Shown: piece after piece, positions 28,768 through 36,585 of the stretch
Position numbering within the stretch: the stretch's first letter is position 1
How the letters are laid out: every line of letters begins with the position of its first letter
Origin: Chloroflexota bacterium
GTDB taxonomy: Bacteria; Chloroflexota; Limnocylindria; Limnocylindrales; CSP1-4
Direction: 5' to 3'
Assembly (NCBI GenBank): GCA_030447745.1
Contig: JAUJOH010000001.1
Location: 378,536 to 415,636 of the forward strand
Length of the DNA stretch: 37,101 nt
Program-made: the position numbers and the translations under genes
Notes under the pieces: generated by a model
Seen by the model: the letters and a program-made list of their open reading frames with translations, nothing else
Databases searched by the model: none
Told to the model about the DNA's origin: nothing

Positions 28768-28773
28768 CCGCGC

Positions 28774-29445
28774 ATGTTCCTCTTTCGCACGGCCCAGCCG
28801 GCCCTTCCCTCCCCCGCCGAGACCCTGCCCGGCCGATCGACTCCGATCGGTGAGGTGCCGCCTCATTTCGTGAACGGGCGTTCGCTGACGCCGCCCTATC
28901 CGGACGGGCTCGAAGTCGCCGATTTCGCGCTCGGCTGCTTCTGGGGTGCCGAGCGGGAGTTCTGGCAGCTTCCGGGCGTGTGGGCGACGGCGGTCGGCTA
29001 CCAGGGTGGCCAGACGCCGAATCCGACCTACCAGGAGGTGTGCTCCGGTCGAACGGCGCACGCGGAGGTGGTGCGCGTCGTCTTCGACCCCGCCACGGTT
29101 CGTTACGGCGACCTGCTCCGGACCTTCTGGGAGTCGCACGATCCGACGCAGGGGATGCGCCAGGGCAACGACGTCGGGACCCAGTACCGGTCCGCGGTCT
29201 ACGCCCATTCCGACGCCCAGCGCCGCGCCGCGGAGGCGTCACGCGACGCATACGAGGCGCGCCTCGCCGCGGCAGGCTACGGCCGGATCAGGACGGAGAT
29301 CGCCGACGCCGGCCCGTTCTACTTCGCCGAGGACTACCACCAGCAGTACCTGGCGAAGAACCCGATGGGCTACTGCGGGACCGGCGGAACCGGCGTCAGC
29401 TGTCCTGTCGGGCTCGCGGCCGGCGTCTCCGCTGACCGCAGCTGA
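28774..29445 (+). CDS. msrA: Peptide-methionine (S)-S-oxide reductase MsrA
   Basis: Repairs oxidised methionine. 223 residues; the catalytic motif [13 protein letters not shown] places the nucleophile at Cys55. [43 protein letters not shown] and [12 protein letters not shown] follow, all diagnostic of MsrA. The resolving cysteines are in the C-terminal [16 protein letters not shown] 45-residue N-terminal extension ([18 protein letters not shown]) is common in longer MsrA proteins. No signal peptide. Confidence 0.96.
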   Translation: MFLFRTAQPALPSPAETLPGRSTPIGEVPPHFVNGRSLTPPYPDGLEVADFALGCFWGAEREFWQLPGVWATAVGYQGGQTPNPTYQEVCSGRTAHAEVVRVVFDPATVRYGDLLRTFWESHDPTQGMRQGNDVGTQYRSAVYAHSDAQRRAAEASRDAYEARLAAAGYGRIRTEIADAGPFYFAEDYHQQYLAKNPMGYCGTGGTGVSCPVGLAAGVSADRS

Positions 29446-30095
29446 CCGGGCTCGAGCCGCCGGAACGGCCAGCGTCGGCGGGCGACAGCGCTCGCCGGCC
29501 CGACCCGACGCCGGACGGCAGACCCGCCGTCTGGCTCGTGCGCCACGGCGAGACCGAGTGGTCGAAGTCCGGTCGGCACACCGGGCGCAGCGACATCCCG
29601 TTGACGGACAGGGGACGGCACCAGGCTCGCCTGGCTGGCGAGCGGCTCGGCGGCAACCACTTTGGGCTCGTCATCTCGAGCCCGATGTCGCGAGCGCTTG
29701 ACACCGCTCGCCTGGCGGGGCTCGGCGATCGGGTCCAGGTCGACCCCGACCTGTGCGAGTGGAACTACGGCGACTACGAGGGGATCACGACGCCCGAGAT
29801 TCGGCGGTCCGTGCCCGACTGGACCGTGTGGACGCACCCGGTCCCGAACGGCGAGACCGCCGCGATGATCGGCAACCGAGTGGACCGGGTGATCTGGCGC
29901 ATCCGGGCGGTGGAGGGAGACGTGGTCGTCTTCGCCCACGGGCATGTGCTGCGGGTGCTCACCGCCCGGTGGCTCGGCCTGCCGCCGGAGGCCGGACGCC
30001 TGTTCGGGCTAGACACCGCAACGCTGTCCGTGCTCGGCTGGGAGCGCGAAACCGCCGTGATCGAGCGCTGGAACGAAGCGTGCGGCATGCGGTGA
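29442..30095 (+). CDS. Histidine phosphatase family protein (phosphoglycerate mutase-like)
   Basis: Phosphatase or mutase with catalytic His in LVRHGETEW. Other motifs are [73 protein letters not shown] and [20 protein letters not shown] (second His), ending [14 protein letters not shown]. The first standard start is GTG 29538, which would begin at RHGE and delete the beta strand VWLV needed for the fold. The frame is open upstream to a CTG at 29442 that overlaps the msrA TGA as CTGA, so I take CTG as a possible coupled start. Substrate unknown. Confidence 0.85.
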   Translation: MTGLEPPERPASAGDSARRPDPTPDGRPAVWLVRHGETEWSKSGRHTGRSDIPLTDRGRHQARLAGERLGGNHFGLVISSPMSRALDTARLAGLGDRVQVDPDLCEWNYGDYEGITTPEIRRSVPDWTVWTHPVPNGETAAMIGNRVDRVIWRIRAVEGDVVVFAHGHVLRVLTARWLGLPPEAGRLFGLDTATLSVLGWERETAVIERWNEACGMR

Positions 30096-30204
30096 CGTCG
30101 GCTGCGACCGCGCTGGGGTGCGCATGACGACCCTGCGCGTCTGACCTGCCCTCGATCGCGGCGGTCGGGACGAGCGCCGCCGCCTCACGACGACCACACG
30201 AAGT

Positions 30205-30228
30205 GCCCGACCCAAGGATGGGTCGGGC
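30205..30228. terminator. Hairpin between the histidine phosphatase and chaplin-like genes
   Basis: GCCCGACCC and GGGTCGGGC form a perfect 9-bp stem with a 6-base loop. It lies between two convergent genes and could terminate both. There is no T-run, as is common in high-GC genomes. Confidence 0.65.
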
Positions 30229-30268
30229 TATACGCCGCCGAAGGCATCGCCGAGCGGTGTGGTTTCCC

Positions 30269-30727
30269 CTACGCGGTCGCGGCGGCCGCGGCCTCGCAGG
30301 TGGTTTCCCCCAGCCGCAGCTGGGCGGCGAGAATATTCACGTTGACGTCGCAGACGTTCGCGGCGATCGCCACCGGCAGCAGGACCGTCAGGTCGTCGAT
30401 CTGAACGTTGACGAGAGCGTTGCCGGCCTGATTGCGGCCGCCCTGATTGCCGCCTCCCTGGCCGTCACCCGTGCCCGGCGTCGCGATGGACTCGGCCGTC
30501 GCGGTGCAGGTTGTGTCTCCGGCATCGGCCTGCTGGGCAAGCACGTTGACGTTGATGTCGCAGAGGTTCGCCGCCAGGGCGATCGGGACCGCGATCGTGA
30601 CGTCCGAGATCTGAACATTGACGAGACTGTCGCCCGCCTGGTTGCCGGCTGCCGCCACAGGGCTGACGAGCGCGAGAGCGAGCAGTGCGCTGCCCGCAAT
30701 CCCGGTAGTCCATGTCTTTCGATTCAT
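30269..30727 (-). CDS. Secreted two-repeat chaplin-like protein
   Basis: 152 residues with a clear signal peptide (KTWTTGIAGSALLALALVSPVAAA, cleavage about residue 27). Two similar repeats follow (about 29-75 and 99-145). Each contains LVNVQI, a hydrophobic PIALAANLCDINVNVLAQQ-like segment and a second Cys 18 residues after the first (Cys56/74 and 126/144). A Gly/Asn/Gln-rich linker joins them. The pattern resembles actinobacterial chaplins, which form amyloid surface coats. GGGAG lies upstream of the ATG. Secretion is secure; the chaplin relationship is judged by eye. Confidence 0.72.
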   Translation of the reverse strand: MNRKTWTTGIAGSALLALALVSPVAAAGNQAGDSLVNVQISDVTIAVPIALAANLCDINVNVLAQQADAGDTTCTATAESIATPGTGDGQGGGNQGGRNQAGNALVNVQIDDLTVLLPVAIAANVCDVNVNILAAQLRLGETTCEAAAAATA

Positions 30728-30951
30728 CTGCTTCTCCCTGGTGGGCTGGACGCCTGGTCGGTCATCCTCGATCCACCGTAGCGCTCGAAGCCGAGCATTC
30801 CATTACGGGAATCCGCAGTCTTTTCGAGGCCGCGACGTCGACGACGTACGGGGTGCTCGCACGCCCATGGCGGGGCACGGCCGCGGGGAGAAACGCTGCC
30901 TCCGGTCTTCCACAGGGCCCGGGGGTAGGCTGCGCACCGTCGTAGCCAAAT

Positions 30952-30980
30952 GGGTGGCTTCACTCGGATGGACGCCACCC
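30952..30980. repeat. Inverted repeat ahead of the LuxR-type regulator
   Basis: GGGTGGC (30952-30958) and GCCACCC (30974-30980) are complementary with a 15-base loop, about 30 bp before the regulator's GTG. It may be an operator or a leader hairpin. Confidence 0.35.
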
Positions 30981-31011
30981 TTGTTGCCTGTTCAGGACGA
31001 GGTGGCGGCCG

Positions 31012-32664
31012 GTGTCTGAGGCGATCTTCGGTCAGAGTGCCGAGCTCGCGTCGGTCGAGCGCTTCCTCGATGAGGTCCGTGTCGGACCGTCGGCGCTTGT
31101 CGTGGAGGGCGAGATCGGGACCGGGAAGACGACGCTCTGGAGGGCGGCGGTTTCGGCTGCCCGAGCCCGTGGGTACCGCGTGCTGGCGTGCCATCCCGGT
31201 GAGTCCGAAGCTCAGCTGGCGTTCGCAGCGCTCGGCGACCTGCTCCAGGGCGTCCTCGACGAGCCCCACGCGAGCCTTCCCGGGCCCCAGTATCGGGCAC
31301 TGAAGGTCGCCGTCCTGATGGAGGATCCGGAGGATTCGCCGCCGGATCAACGGTCGGTCGCCGTGGCAACCCTCGGGATTCTGCGGTCCATCTCAGAACA
31401 GTCGCCGACCCTTGTCGCCGTCGATGACCCCCAGTGGATGGATCGTGCATCGGCGCGCGTGCTCGAGTTCGCCCTCCGGCGGCTCGAGAGCGAGCGGGTC
31501 GGGATCGCCGTCGCGCTGCGGACGGGAGAGCCACATCTCGTGCCGGCGCTGGTGCATCGCGATTTCCCGCCGCGGGATCCGCATCGGCTGACGCCGGCGC
31601 CGCTGCGCCAGGATGCACTCGACGCGCTGTTTCGCGCCCGCCTCGGGGACAGCTTCGCGCGGCCCATCCTGGCCCAGGTCACCGCGGCATCGGGAGGCAA
31701 TCCGCTCTTCGCACTGGAAATCGCGCGGGCCATGCTCGGCGGTGAAGTCCGGCCGCAGCCAGGCGAGCGCCTGTCCGTACCGGGGACGCTTCAGCAGTTC
31801 GTCCGCGGCCGGCTGGCAGACCTGCCGACGGACGTCCGGGAGCTGCTCTCCATGGCAGCAGCGGTATCCGAGCCGACGATCGGACTGCTCGAGAAAGCCG
31901 CGTCGCGACCGCCAGGCCTGCTGGCCACCATCGAGGTCGCCGTGCGAGCAGGCGTGGTCGAGGTCGCTGGCGAGCAGCTCCGATTTACCCACCCGTTGTT
32001 CGCCTCGACGCTGTATCACGCGGTCGCGCCTGGCCGGAGACGGGCGCTTCACCGGACCCTGGCCCGATTCGTTCGGGGTCCGGACGAGCGGGCCCGGCAC
32101 CTTGCGCTGGCGGCTGAAGGTCCGGATGCCGCGGTTGCGGCCGCGCTCGATGAGGCGGCGCGCGGGGCCGCCGCGCGCGGCGCTCCGGATGCGGCCGCGG
32201 ACCTGTCCGAGCAGGCATACCGGCTGACGACCCGCGGCGATCGAGCGGCCGGCTACCGGCGACGCCTCGAGGCGGCCGAGTATCACTTCGCCGCCGGCGA
32301 CACGGGAACGGCACGCCACCTCCTCGAGGAGCTGGCGACCACGGTCGAGCCCGGGCGACGGCGAGCCGACGTCCTCCGCCGCCTCGCCAGGGTCCGCTAC
32401 CGCAGCGACAGCTGCTCGGTTGCCGCGGAGCTGCTGACACGCGCGCTCGACGAAGCGGGCACCGACGTCTCGCTTCGAGCCGGGATCGAGCGTGACCTGG
32501 CATGGGCGGTCGCGCTGTGTGGGGACGTGCCGGACGCAGCGGAGCACGCGAGATCCGCTCTCGGCTCGTCGACGGACGAGCCGACGAGGCGATGCTGCCC
32601 GAGCTTCTTGCCGCGACCGGCATGGCCGACTTCCTGCTTGGCGCAGGCGTGCACACCGAGGTGA
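31012..32664 (+). CDS. LuxR-family ATPase regulator, 5' part (frameshifted gene)
   Basis: N-terminal part of a large AAA/LuxR transcriptional regulator. Starts GTG 31012 (MSEAIFGQSAELASVERFLD). The Walker A motif GEIGTGKTT is at about residues 33-41, the Walker B-like strand is PTLVAVDDPQWMD, and GGNPLFALEIARA and LRFTHPLFASTLYHAV follow, typical of this family. After HARSAL near 32560 the frame changes. The next 130 bp reads correctly one base earlier (RLVDGRADEAMLPELLAATG and on through MRRSVELE), then a second shift near 32690 leads into the 3' part. Two one-base deletions explain this; they could be real or assembly errors. Confidence 0.8.
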   Translation: MSEAIFGQSAELASVERFLDEVRVGPSALVVEGEIGTGKTTLWRAAVSAARARGYRVLACHPGESEAQLAFAALGDLLQGVLDEPHASLPGPQYRALKVAVLMEDPEDSPPDQRSVAVATLGILRSISEQSPTLVAVDDPQWMDRASARVLEFALRRLESERVGIAVALRTGEPHLVPALVHRDFPPRDPHRLTPAPLRQDALDALFRARLGDSFARPILAQVTAASGGNPLFALEIARAMLGGEVRPQPGERLSVPGTLQQFVRGRLADLPTDVRELLSMAAAVSEPTIGLLEKAASRPPGLLATIEVAVRAGVVEVAGEQLRFTHPLFASTLYHAVAPGRRRALHRTLARFVRGPDERARHLALAAEGPDAAVAAALDEAARGAAARGAPDAAADLSEQAYRLTTRGDRAAGYRRRLEAAEYHFAAGDTGTARHLLEELATTVEPGRRRADVLRRLARVRYRSDSCSVAAELLTRALDEAGTDVSLRAGIERDLAWAVALCGDVPDAAEHARSALGSSTDEPTRRCCPSFLPRPAWPTSCLAQACTPR

Positions 32665-32725
32665 TGCGCCGCTCGGTGGAGCTCGAACGCCCACGCCCCG
32701 AGTTCCGATCGAGTGGCGCCCGAGC

Positions 32726-33835
32726 ATGATGCTCGGCATGCTCCTGAAGTGGTCGGGCGATCTTCAGGGCGCACGTCGGCGTTTCGAGGACCTGCACCGC
32801 CGGGCGCTCGAAGACGGGGACGAGACATCGCTCCCGTTCCTCCTCTCTCAGATGAGCGAGACGGCGACGTGGGCCGGCGACTGGGCCGCCTCGCGACGGC
32901 AGGCGGAAGAAGCGCACACGCGCGCGCTCCAGACCGGTCAAGAGCCGATCAGGGCGGTGGTCCTGTATGCAAGAGCTCTCGTGGAGGCCCATCTGGGCCT
33001 CGTGGAGGAAGCGCGCGCTTCTGCCCGAGCGGGTCTGGAACTCTCGGAACAGGTCGGCTCAGTGATCTCGATGATGCTCAACCAGACGGTCCTGGGGTTC
33101 GTCGAACTTTCGCTCGACGAGCCGGCCGCGGCGCACGAGCGCCTGGGGCCCCTCGTGTCCTGGCTGGATGTGGTCGGCATCCGCGAGCCCGGGGTCCTCC
33201 GGTTCGTGCCGGACGAGGTCGAGGCACTGATCTCCCTGGGGCAGCTCGCCAAGGCAGACGAGCTGTTGGCGCCATACGAGGTAGATGCAGCACGGCTCGG
33301 GAGGACCTGGGCGCTGCTCGCGGCGGCCCGGGGGCGCGCCCTGCATACCGCCGCGGCCGGCGACGCCGTGGCGGCAGCAGCTTCTCTCGAGCGGGCTCTG
33401 GATGATCACCGGGCGAGCGCGCAGCCATTCGACCGCGCTCGGGCCTTGCTCGTGCTCGGAAGCGTCCAGCGTCGCACTCGGCGGAGAAAAGCCGCTCGCG
33501 CATCGCTGGGGGCCGCACTGGAGACCTTCGAAGGCCTTGGCGCAGAGCTCTGGTCAGCCAAGGCACGTCGGCTCCTGGGCAGGGGCGCAGGCGAGCTCGC
33601 GGACCCCGCGCCGACCCTGACGCCTGCCGAGCGGCGCGTGGCGGAGCTCGTGGCGGCCGGCGGGACGAATCGGGAGGTCGCGGACCGGCTGTTCGTCAGC
33701 GTGAGGGCCATCGAGGTCCACCTCACCAGCATCTACCGAAAGCTCGGCATCAGGTCGCGATCCGAACTTACCGCACGAATCGGCGACGACAATCGCCCGC
33801 GCCTGGACCAGCAGACGGGAGCTGGACCACGCTGA
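32726..33835 (+). CDS. LuxR-family ATPase regulator, 3' part with HTH
   Basis: C-terminal part of the regulator begun at 31012, in a different frame; homologous-looking sequence extends back to about 32695 (VPIEWRPSMMLGMLL). It contains TPR-like helices (GARRRFEDLHRRALEDGD; ARALLVLGSVQRRTRRRKAARASL) and ends with a LuxR-type HTH: LTPAERRVAELVAAGGTNRE, VADRLFVSVRAIEVHLTSIY, RKLGIRSRSELTARI. The HTH is complete. If the shifts are real, the fragments cannot make a full regulator; the ATG at 32726 could only give an ATPase-less HTH protein. Codon use in all three frames remains coding-like, which favours recent or artefactual indels. Confidence 0.8.
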   Translation: MMLGMLLKWSGDLQGARRRFEDLHRRALEDGDETSLPFLLSQMSETATWAGDWAASRRQAEEAHTRALQTGQEPIRAVVLYARALVEAHLGLVEEARASARAGLELSEQVGSVISMMLNQTVLGFVELSLDEPAAAHERLGPLVSWLDVVGIREPGVLRFVPDEVEALISLGQLAKADELLAPYEVDAARLGRTWALLAAARGRALHTAAAGDAVAAAASLERALDDHRASAQPFDRARALLVLGSVQRRTRRRKAARASLGAALETFEGLGAELWSAKARRLLGRGAGELADPAPTLTPAERRVAELVAAGGTNREVADRLFVSVRAIEVHLTSIYRKLGIRSRSELTARIGDDNRPRLDQQTGAGPR

Positions 33836-33926
33836 GCCTGTCTGGCCGGGCCGTCGCCGACGGTACACTCCGTTGCCCACGACTCCGGTCGACAGGACCG
33901 AGATCGCCAGGCGAAGAGGAAGAGAC

Positions 33927-34832
33927 ATGATGCAAGAGGTCGTTCCCGTCGTCGACGGTGGCGTACAGGGCGCTGACGTCGACCCCGCGCTCCTCCGGGA
34001 GCTGGTGGCGCACCTCCGCCAGGATCGGACGCCGCTTCGTGAGGAGTGGACGCGTCGTATTACGGAAGCGCAGCTGCTGAGCGTGATGACGCCGGACGAG
34101 ATCTTCTCCGAGGTCACGGCCGTCTACGACAACTACGTCGATGCCCTCGAGACGGGGAGCGTCGAGGCACTCGAGGCGTACGCCAGGAACCTGTCCGAGC
34201 GGATCATCCCGCGGGGTGTCGAGACCCACGAAGTGCTCGGTGTCGTCCTGCTGCTGCGAGACGTCCTGGCCCGCTCGTTGTTCGAGAAGTACCAGGATGA
34301 TTTCGGTCTCATGAACCGCGTCCTCGACGCGTACGAGCCGGCCGCCAACCGCATCGCGGTCACGGTCGGCGTCAGCTTCGTCCAGGAGCGAGAACGTGTC
34401 ATCCGGCAGCAGCAGCTGGCGATTCGGGAGCTGTCGACCCCCGTCCTGAAGGTGCGCGATCAGCTCCTGATCCTGCCGATCATCGGAGCCCTGGACACCG
34501 GACGCGCTCGCCAGCTGACTGAACAGCTGCTGACCGGGATCCGGGAGAGCCGAGCCAAAGTGGTCGTCATCGACATCACCGGCGTGCCGGCGATCGACAT
34601 GGCTGTCGCCAACCACCTCGTTCAGGCGGTCCGCGCCTCTGGCCTCATGGGCGCGCGAGTCATCATCACGGGCCTGTCAGCCGATATCGCCCAGACGCTC
34701 GTGAACCTCAGGGTGGACCTCAGCATGATGCAGAGCGTCGGCGACCTCCAGGGAGGGATCGAAGAGGCGGAGCGCCAACTCAGCTACGCGGTCACTCGCA
34801 CCGGCGACGTCTCGCGCGAGCCCGAAGCGTAA
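33927..34832 (+). CDS. rsbR: RsbR-like stressosome protein (STAS domain)
   Basis: Scaffold and sensor subunit of a stressosome. 301 residues from ATG 33927 (GAGGAAG upstream); a TTG at 33873 lies too close to a TACACT -10 element. The N-terminal half is an all-helical sensor domain (LLRELVAHLRQDRTPLREEW to FVQERERVIRQQQ), then ELSTPVLKVRDQLLILPIIG opens the STAS domain. The first phosphorylatable Thr of RsbR is kept (GALDTGRA, Thr191). The second site, normally VDT in DITGVPxVDTxVA, is IDM here (Met225). Followed by rsbS and rsbT. Confidence 0.92.
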   Translation: MMQEVVPVVDGGVQGADVDPALLRELVAHLRQDRTPLREEWTRRITEAQLLSVMTPDEIFSEVTAVYDNYVDALETGSVEALEAYARNLSERIIPRGVETHEVLGVVLLLRDVLARSLFEKYQDDFGLMNRVLDAYEPAANRIAVTVGVSFVQERERVIRQQQLAIRELSTPVLKVRDQLLILPIIGALDTGRARQLTEQLLTGIRESRAKVVVIDITGVPAIDMAVANHLVQAVRASGLMGARVIITGLSADIAQTLVNLRVDLSMMQSVGDLQGGIEEAERQLSYAVTRTGDVSREPEA

Positions 34833-34844
34833 GACCGCCCTGCG

Positions 34845-35189
34845 ATGCCCGTCTCCATCCTGAAGCAGCGCGAATACCTCATCGCGTCGATCCAGTCGGC
34901 GCTCACGGACACCGAGGTGCTCGAACTCCGAGACGCGCTGCTGGCAGAAGTCGCGAAGCACCGGGCGCGCGGAGTGATCGTCGACGTGGCGGCACTTGAC
35001 GTCATCGACTCGTTCGTATCCCGCTCGCTCAGCACGGTCGCGAGGACGAATCGGTTGCGGGGGGCGAAGACGGTGGTCGTCGGGATTCGGCCGGACGTCG
35101 CCGTTGCGATGAGCCAGTTCGGGCTCCGGTTGGATGCCGTTCACACCGCACTGGACCTCGAAGCGGGCCTCGAGCTCCTCGACAGCTAG
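34845..35189 (+). CDS. rsbS: RsbS-like STAS protein
   Basis: Minimal STAS-domain protein of 114 residues that, in Bacillus, forms the stressosome core with RsbR and holds RsbT. Visible: IPxLKQ-like start VSILKQREYLIASIQSALTD, VIVDVAALDVIDSFVSRSL with the phosphorylatable Ser56 in DSF, and VVVGIRPDVAVAMSQFGLRL. It starts 12 bp after rsbR and ends 14 bp before rsbT, so the three are one transcription unit. Confidence 0.94.
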   Translation: MPVSILKQREYLIASIQSALTDTEVLELRDALLAEVAKHRARGVIVDVAALDVIDSFVSRSLSTVARTNRLRGAKTVVVGIRPDVAVAMSQFGLRLDAVHTALDLEAGLELLDS

Positions 35190-35203
35190 CGCCACCGATC
35201 CTC

Positions 35204-35632
35204 TTGGAAGAGATTCGGGTGCACATTGCCTCCGACGCCGACACCGTCGTCGCCCGCCAGAAGGGCCGCGAGGCAGCGCTATTGATCGGCTTGTCTCGGA
35301 CCGAGGCGACGTTCGTCGCCACGGCAATCTCCGAGATTGCCAGGAACATCACCATCCATGCCGGTCACGGTGAGGTCGTCATTCGGGAGGTCACCGAGGA
35401 CGGCCGCCGCGGCATGGTCGTCGTGGCGCGGGACGAGGGACCGGGGATCCGCGACGTTGCGGCGGTGCTGCGCCAGGAGTACAGCTCTGACGCGGGCCTC
35501 GGGATCGGTCTGTGGGGCGCGCGCAGGCTCATGGACGAGATCGAAGTCTCGTCCGCGCCCGGGATGGGCACGACGGTCACGATGAAGAAGTGGCGCGGCA
35601 TCGACGAAGTCGGCTTGCTCCTTCATGAGTGA
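35204..35632 (+). CDS. rsbT: RsbT-like serine/threonine kinase (HATPase)
   Basis: Switch kinase that phosphorylates RsbS and RsbR and, when released, activates a downstream partner. 142 residues from TTG 35204. The GHKL fold shows the N box TAISEIARNITIHAGHGEV, the G1 box VVARDEGPGI and the G2 region SSDAGLGIGLWGARRLMD, ending GTTVTMKKW. Usually rsbU or rsbX follows; here the next gene is a convergent TfoX-N protein, so the output partner must be encoded elsewhere. Confidence 0.93.
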   Translation: MEEIRVHIASDADTVVARQKGREAALLIGLSRTEATFVATAISEIARNITIHAGHGEVVIREVTEDGRRGMVVVARDEGPGIRDVAAVLRQEYSSDAGLGIGLWGARRLMDEIEVSSAPGMGTTVTMKKWRGIDEVGLLLHE

Positions 35633-35659
35633 AGCTCCCCTACCGCCGCCGGTACGAGG

Positions 35660-35995
35660 TCATCGTTTCTTCCGCGGCTGCGACGCTGCGTAGGCTGCGC
35701 CGGCCTCGACCCACCGGGCGAGGTCGGCATCGGCGGCAATGCCGGCCGGGGCGACGTAGACCGTACCGCGAGCCGGTCGGCCGGTGAAGTCCATCGGGCG
35801 GGTGTGCGGTCGCGCCAGCGCGGCGTCGTAGTCCTGCGAGCCCACCCGAACGATCAGCTCGTCGCCGAGGATCGCGACGGCCATCCGGTCGTCGACCATG
35901 AGCGCGATCCCGCCGAACATCTTGCGCTCGGTCACGTTCCCGCGGCCGGCGAGGAGTGATCGGATCCGTTCGGCCAGCCGTTCGTCGAAGGGCAT
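35660..35995 (-). CDS. TfoX N-terminal domain protein
   Basis: 111 residues. MPFDERLAERIRSLLAG, then ERKMFGGIALMVDDRMAVAILGDELIVRVG and MDFTGRPARGTVYVAPAG correspond to the TfoX-N fold (KMFGG motif). A basic C-terminus (SQPRKKR) follows. AGGAG lies upstream of the ATG. TfoX-N proteins outside gamma-proteobacteria have no established role; competence regulation should not be assumed. Convergent with rsbT. Confidence 0.9.
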   Translation of the reverse strand: MPFDERLAERIRSLLAGRGNVTERKMFGGIALMVDDRMAVAILGDELIVRVGSQDYDAALARPHTRPMDFTGRPARGTVYVAPAGIAADADLARWVEAGAAYAASQPRKKR

Positions 35996-36078
35996 CGTCG
36001 TCTCCTAGTCGCGGTCGGGTGGCGAGCCGGCCGCCCCTGGGGCCGCAATAAGGCGGCGGCTCGGGCGAGCGGCAGCGT

Positions 36079-36585
36079 CTAGGGCGGCGGGGGCACCGCC
36101 CGCGTGCGGCCGGTTGCCTCAGCGAACTCCCACAGGTCGATCTGGCGCGGCGTGACGCCGAAGCTCGTGAGCGCCGTGCAGACCTGGCTACGGTGGTCGG
36201 TTCCGTGCTGGATCACATGCGCGAGGCGGAGGCCCACCGGCGAGTGGAGCTCCCAGCCGTTGTCGACCTCGACCACGTCCCTGTCGGGGTCCACCTCCTC
36301 GGCGAGCACCTCGGTCCACGCCGTGCCGTTCCTCGCGATCACCGAGCGCAGCTCGGCCAGGCTGGTCGGCGCGCCTTCGTCGATCTGAGCGGTCTCGCGC
36401 CGGAAGAACGACAGATACCAGCTGTCGGATCGGACGAAGTGTCTGAACGTGTCCACGATCGAGCCGTACGTGCCGGAGGCCGGCGCCTCGAGCTGCTCGG
36501 GAGTCAGGTCGAGGCACTCGTCGATGAGGCGCTCGGTGGCCCAGATGTGGTGGGCGAAGGCGTCGCTGAGCAGCGAAACGCTCAT
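36079..36585 (-). CDS. DinB-like four-helix metalloprotein
   Basis: 168 residues from ATG 36585, which overlaps the upstream hydrolase stop by 4 bp. Candidate metal ligands are the histidines in SLLSDAFAHHIWATERLID, DTFRHFVRSDSWYL and HVIQHGTDHRSQVCTALTSFG, the last being the typical DinB C-terminal motif. The family includes thiol-dependent enzymes with many substrates; the specific role is unknown. Coupling to the hydrolase suggests a shared function. Confidence 0.88.
   Translation of the reverse strand: MSVSLLSDAFAHHIWATERLIDECLDLTPEQLEAPASGTYGSIVDTFRHFVRSDSWYLSFFRRETAQIDEGAPTSLAELRSVIARNGTAWTEVLAEEVDPDRDVVEVDNGWELHSPVGLRLAHVIQHGTDHRSQVCTALTSFGVTPRQIDLWEFAEATGRTRAVPPPP

Noticed and set aside
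30905-30915. TTCCACAG as a further DnaA box
   Set aside because: Only a partial match and isolated; likely chance.
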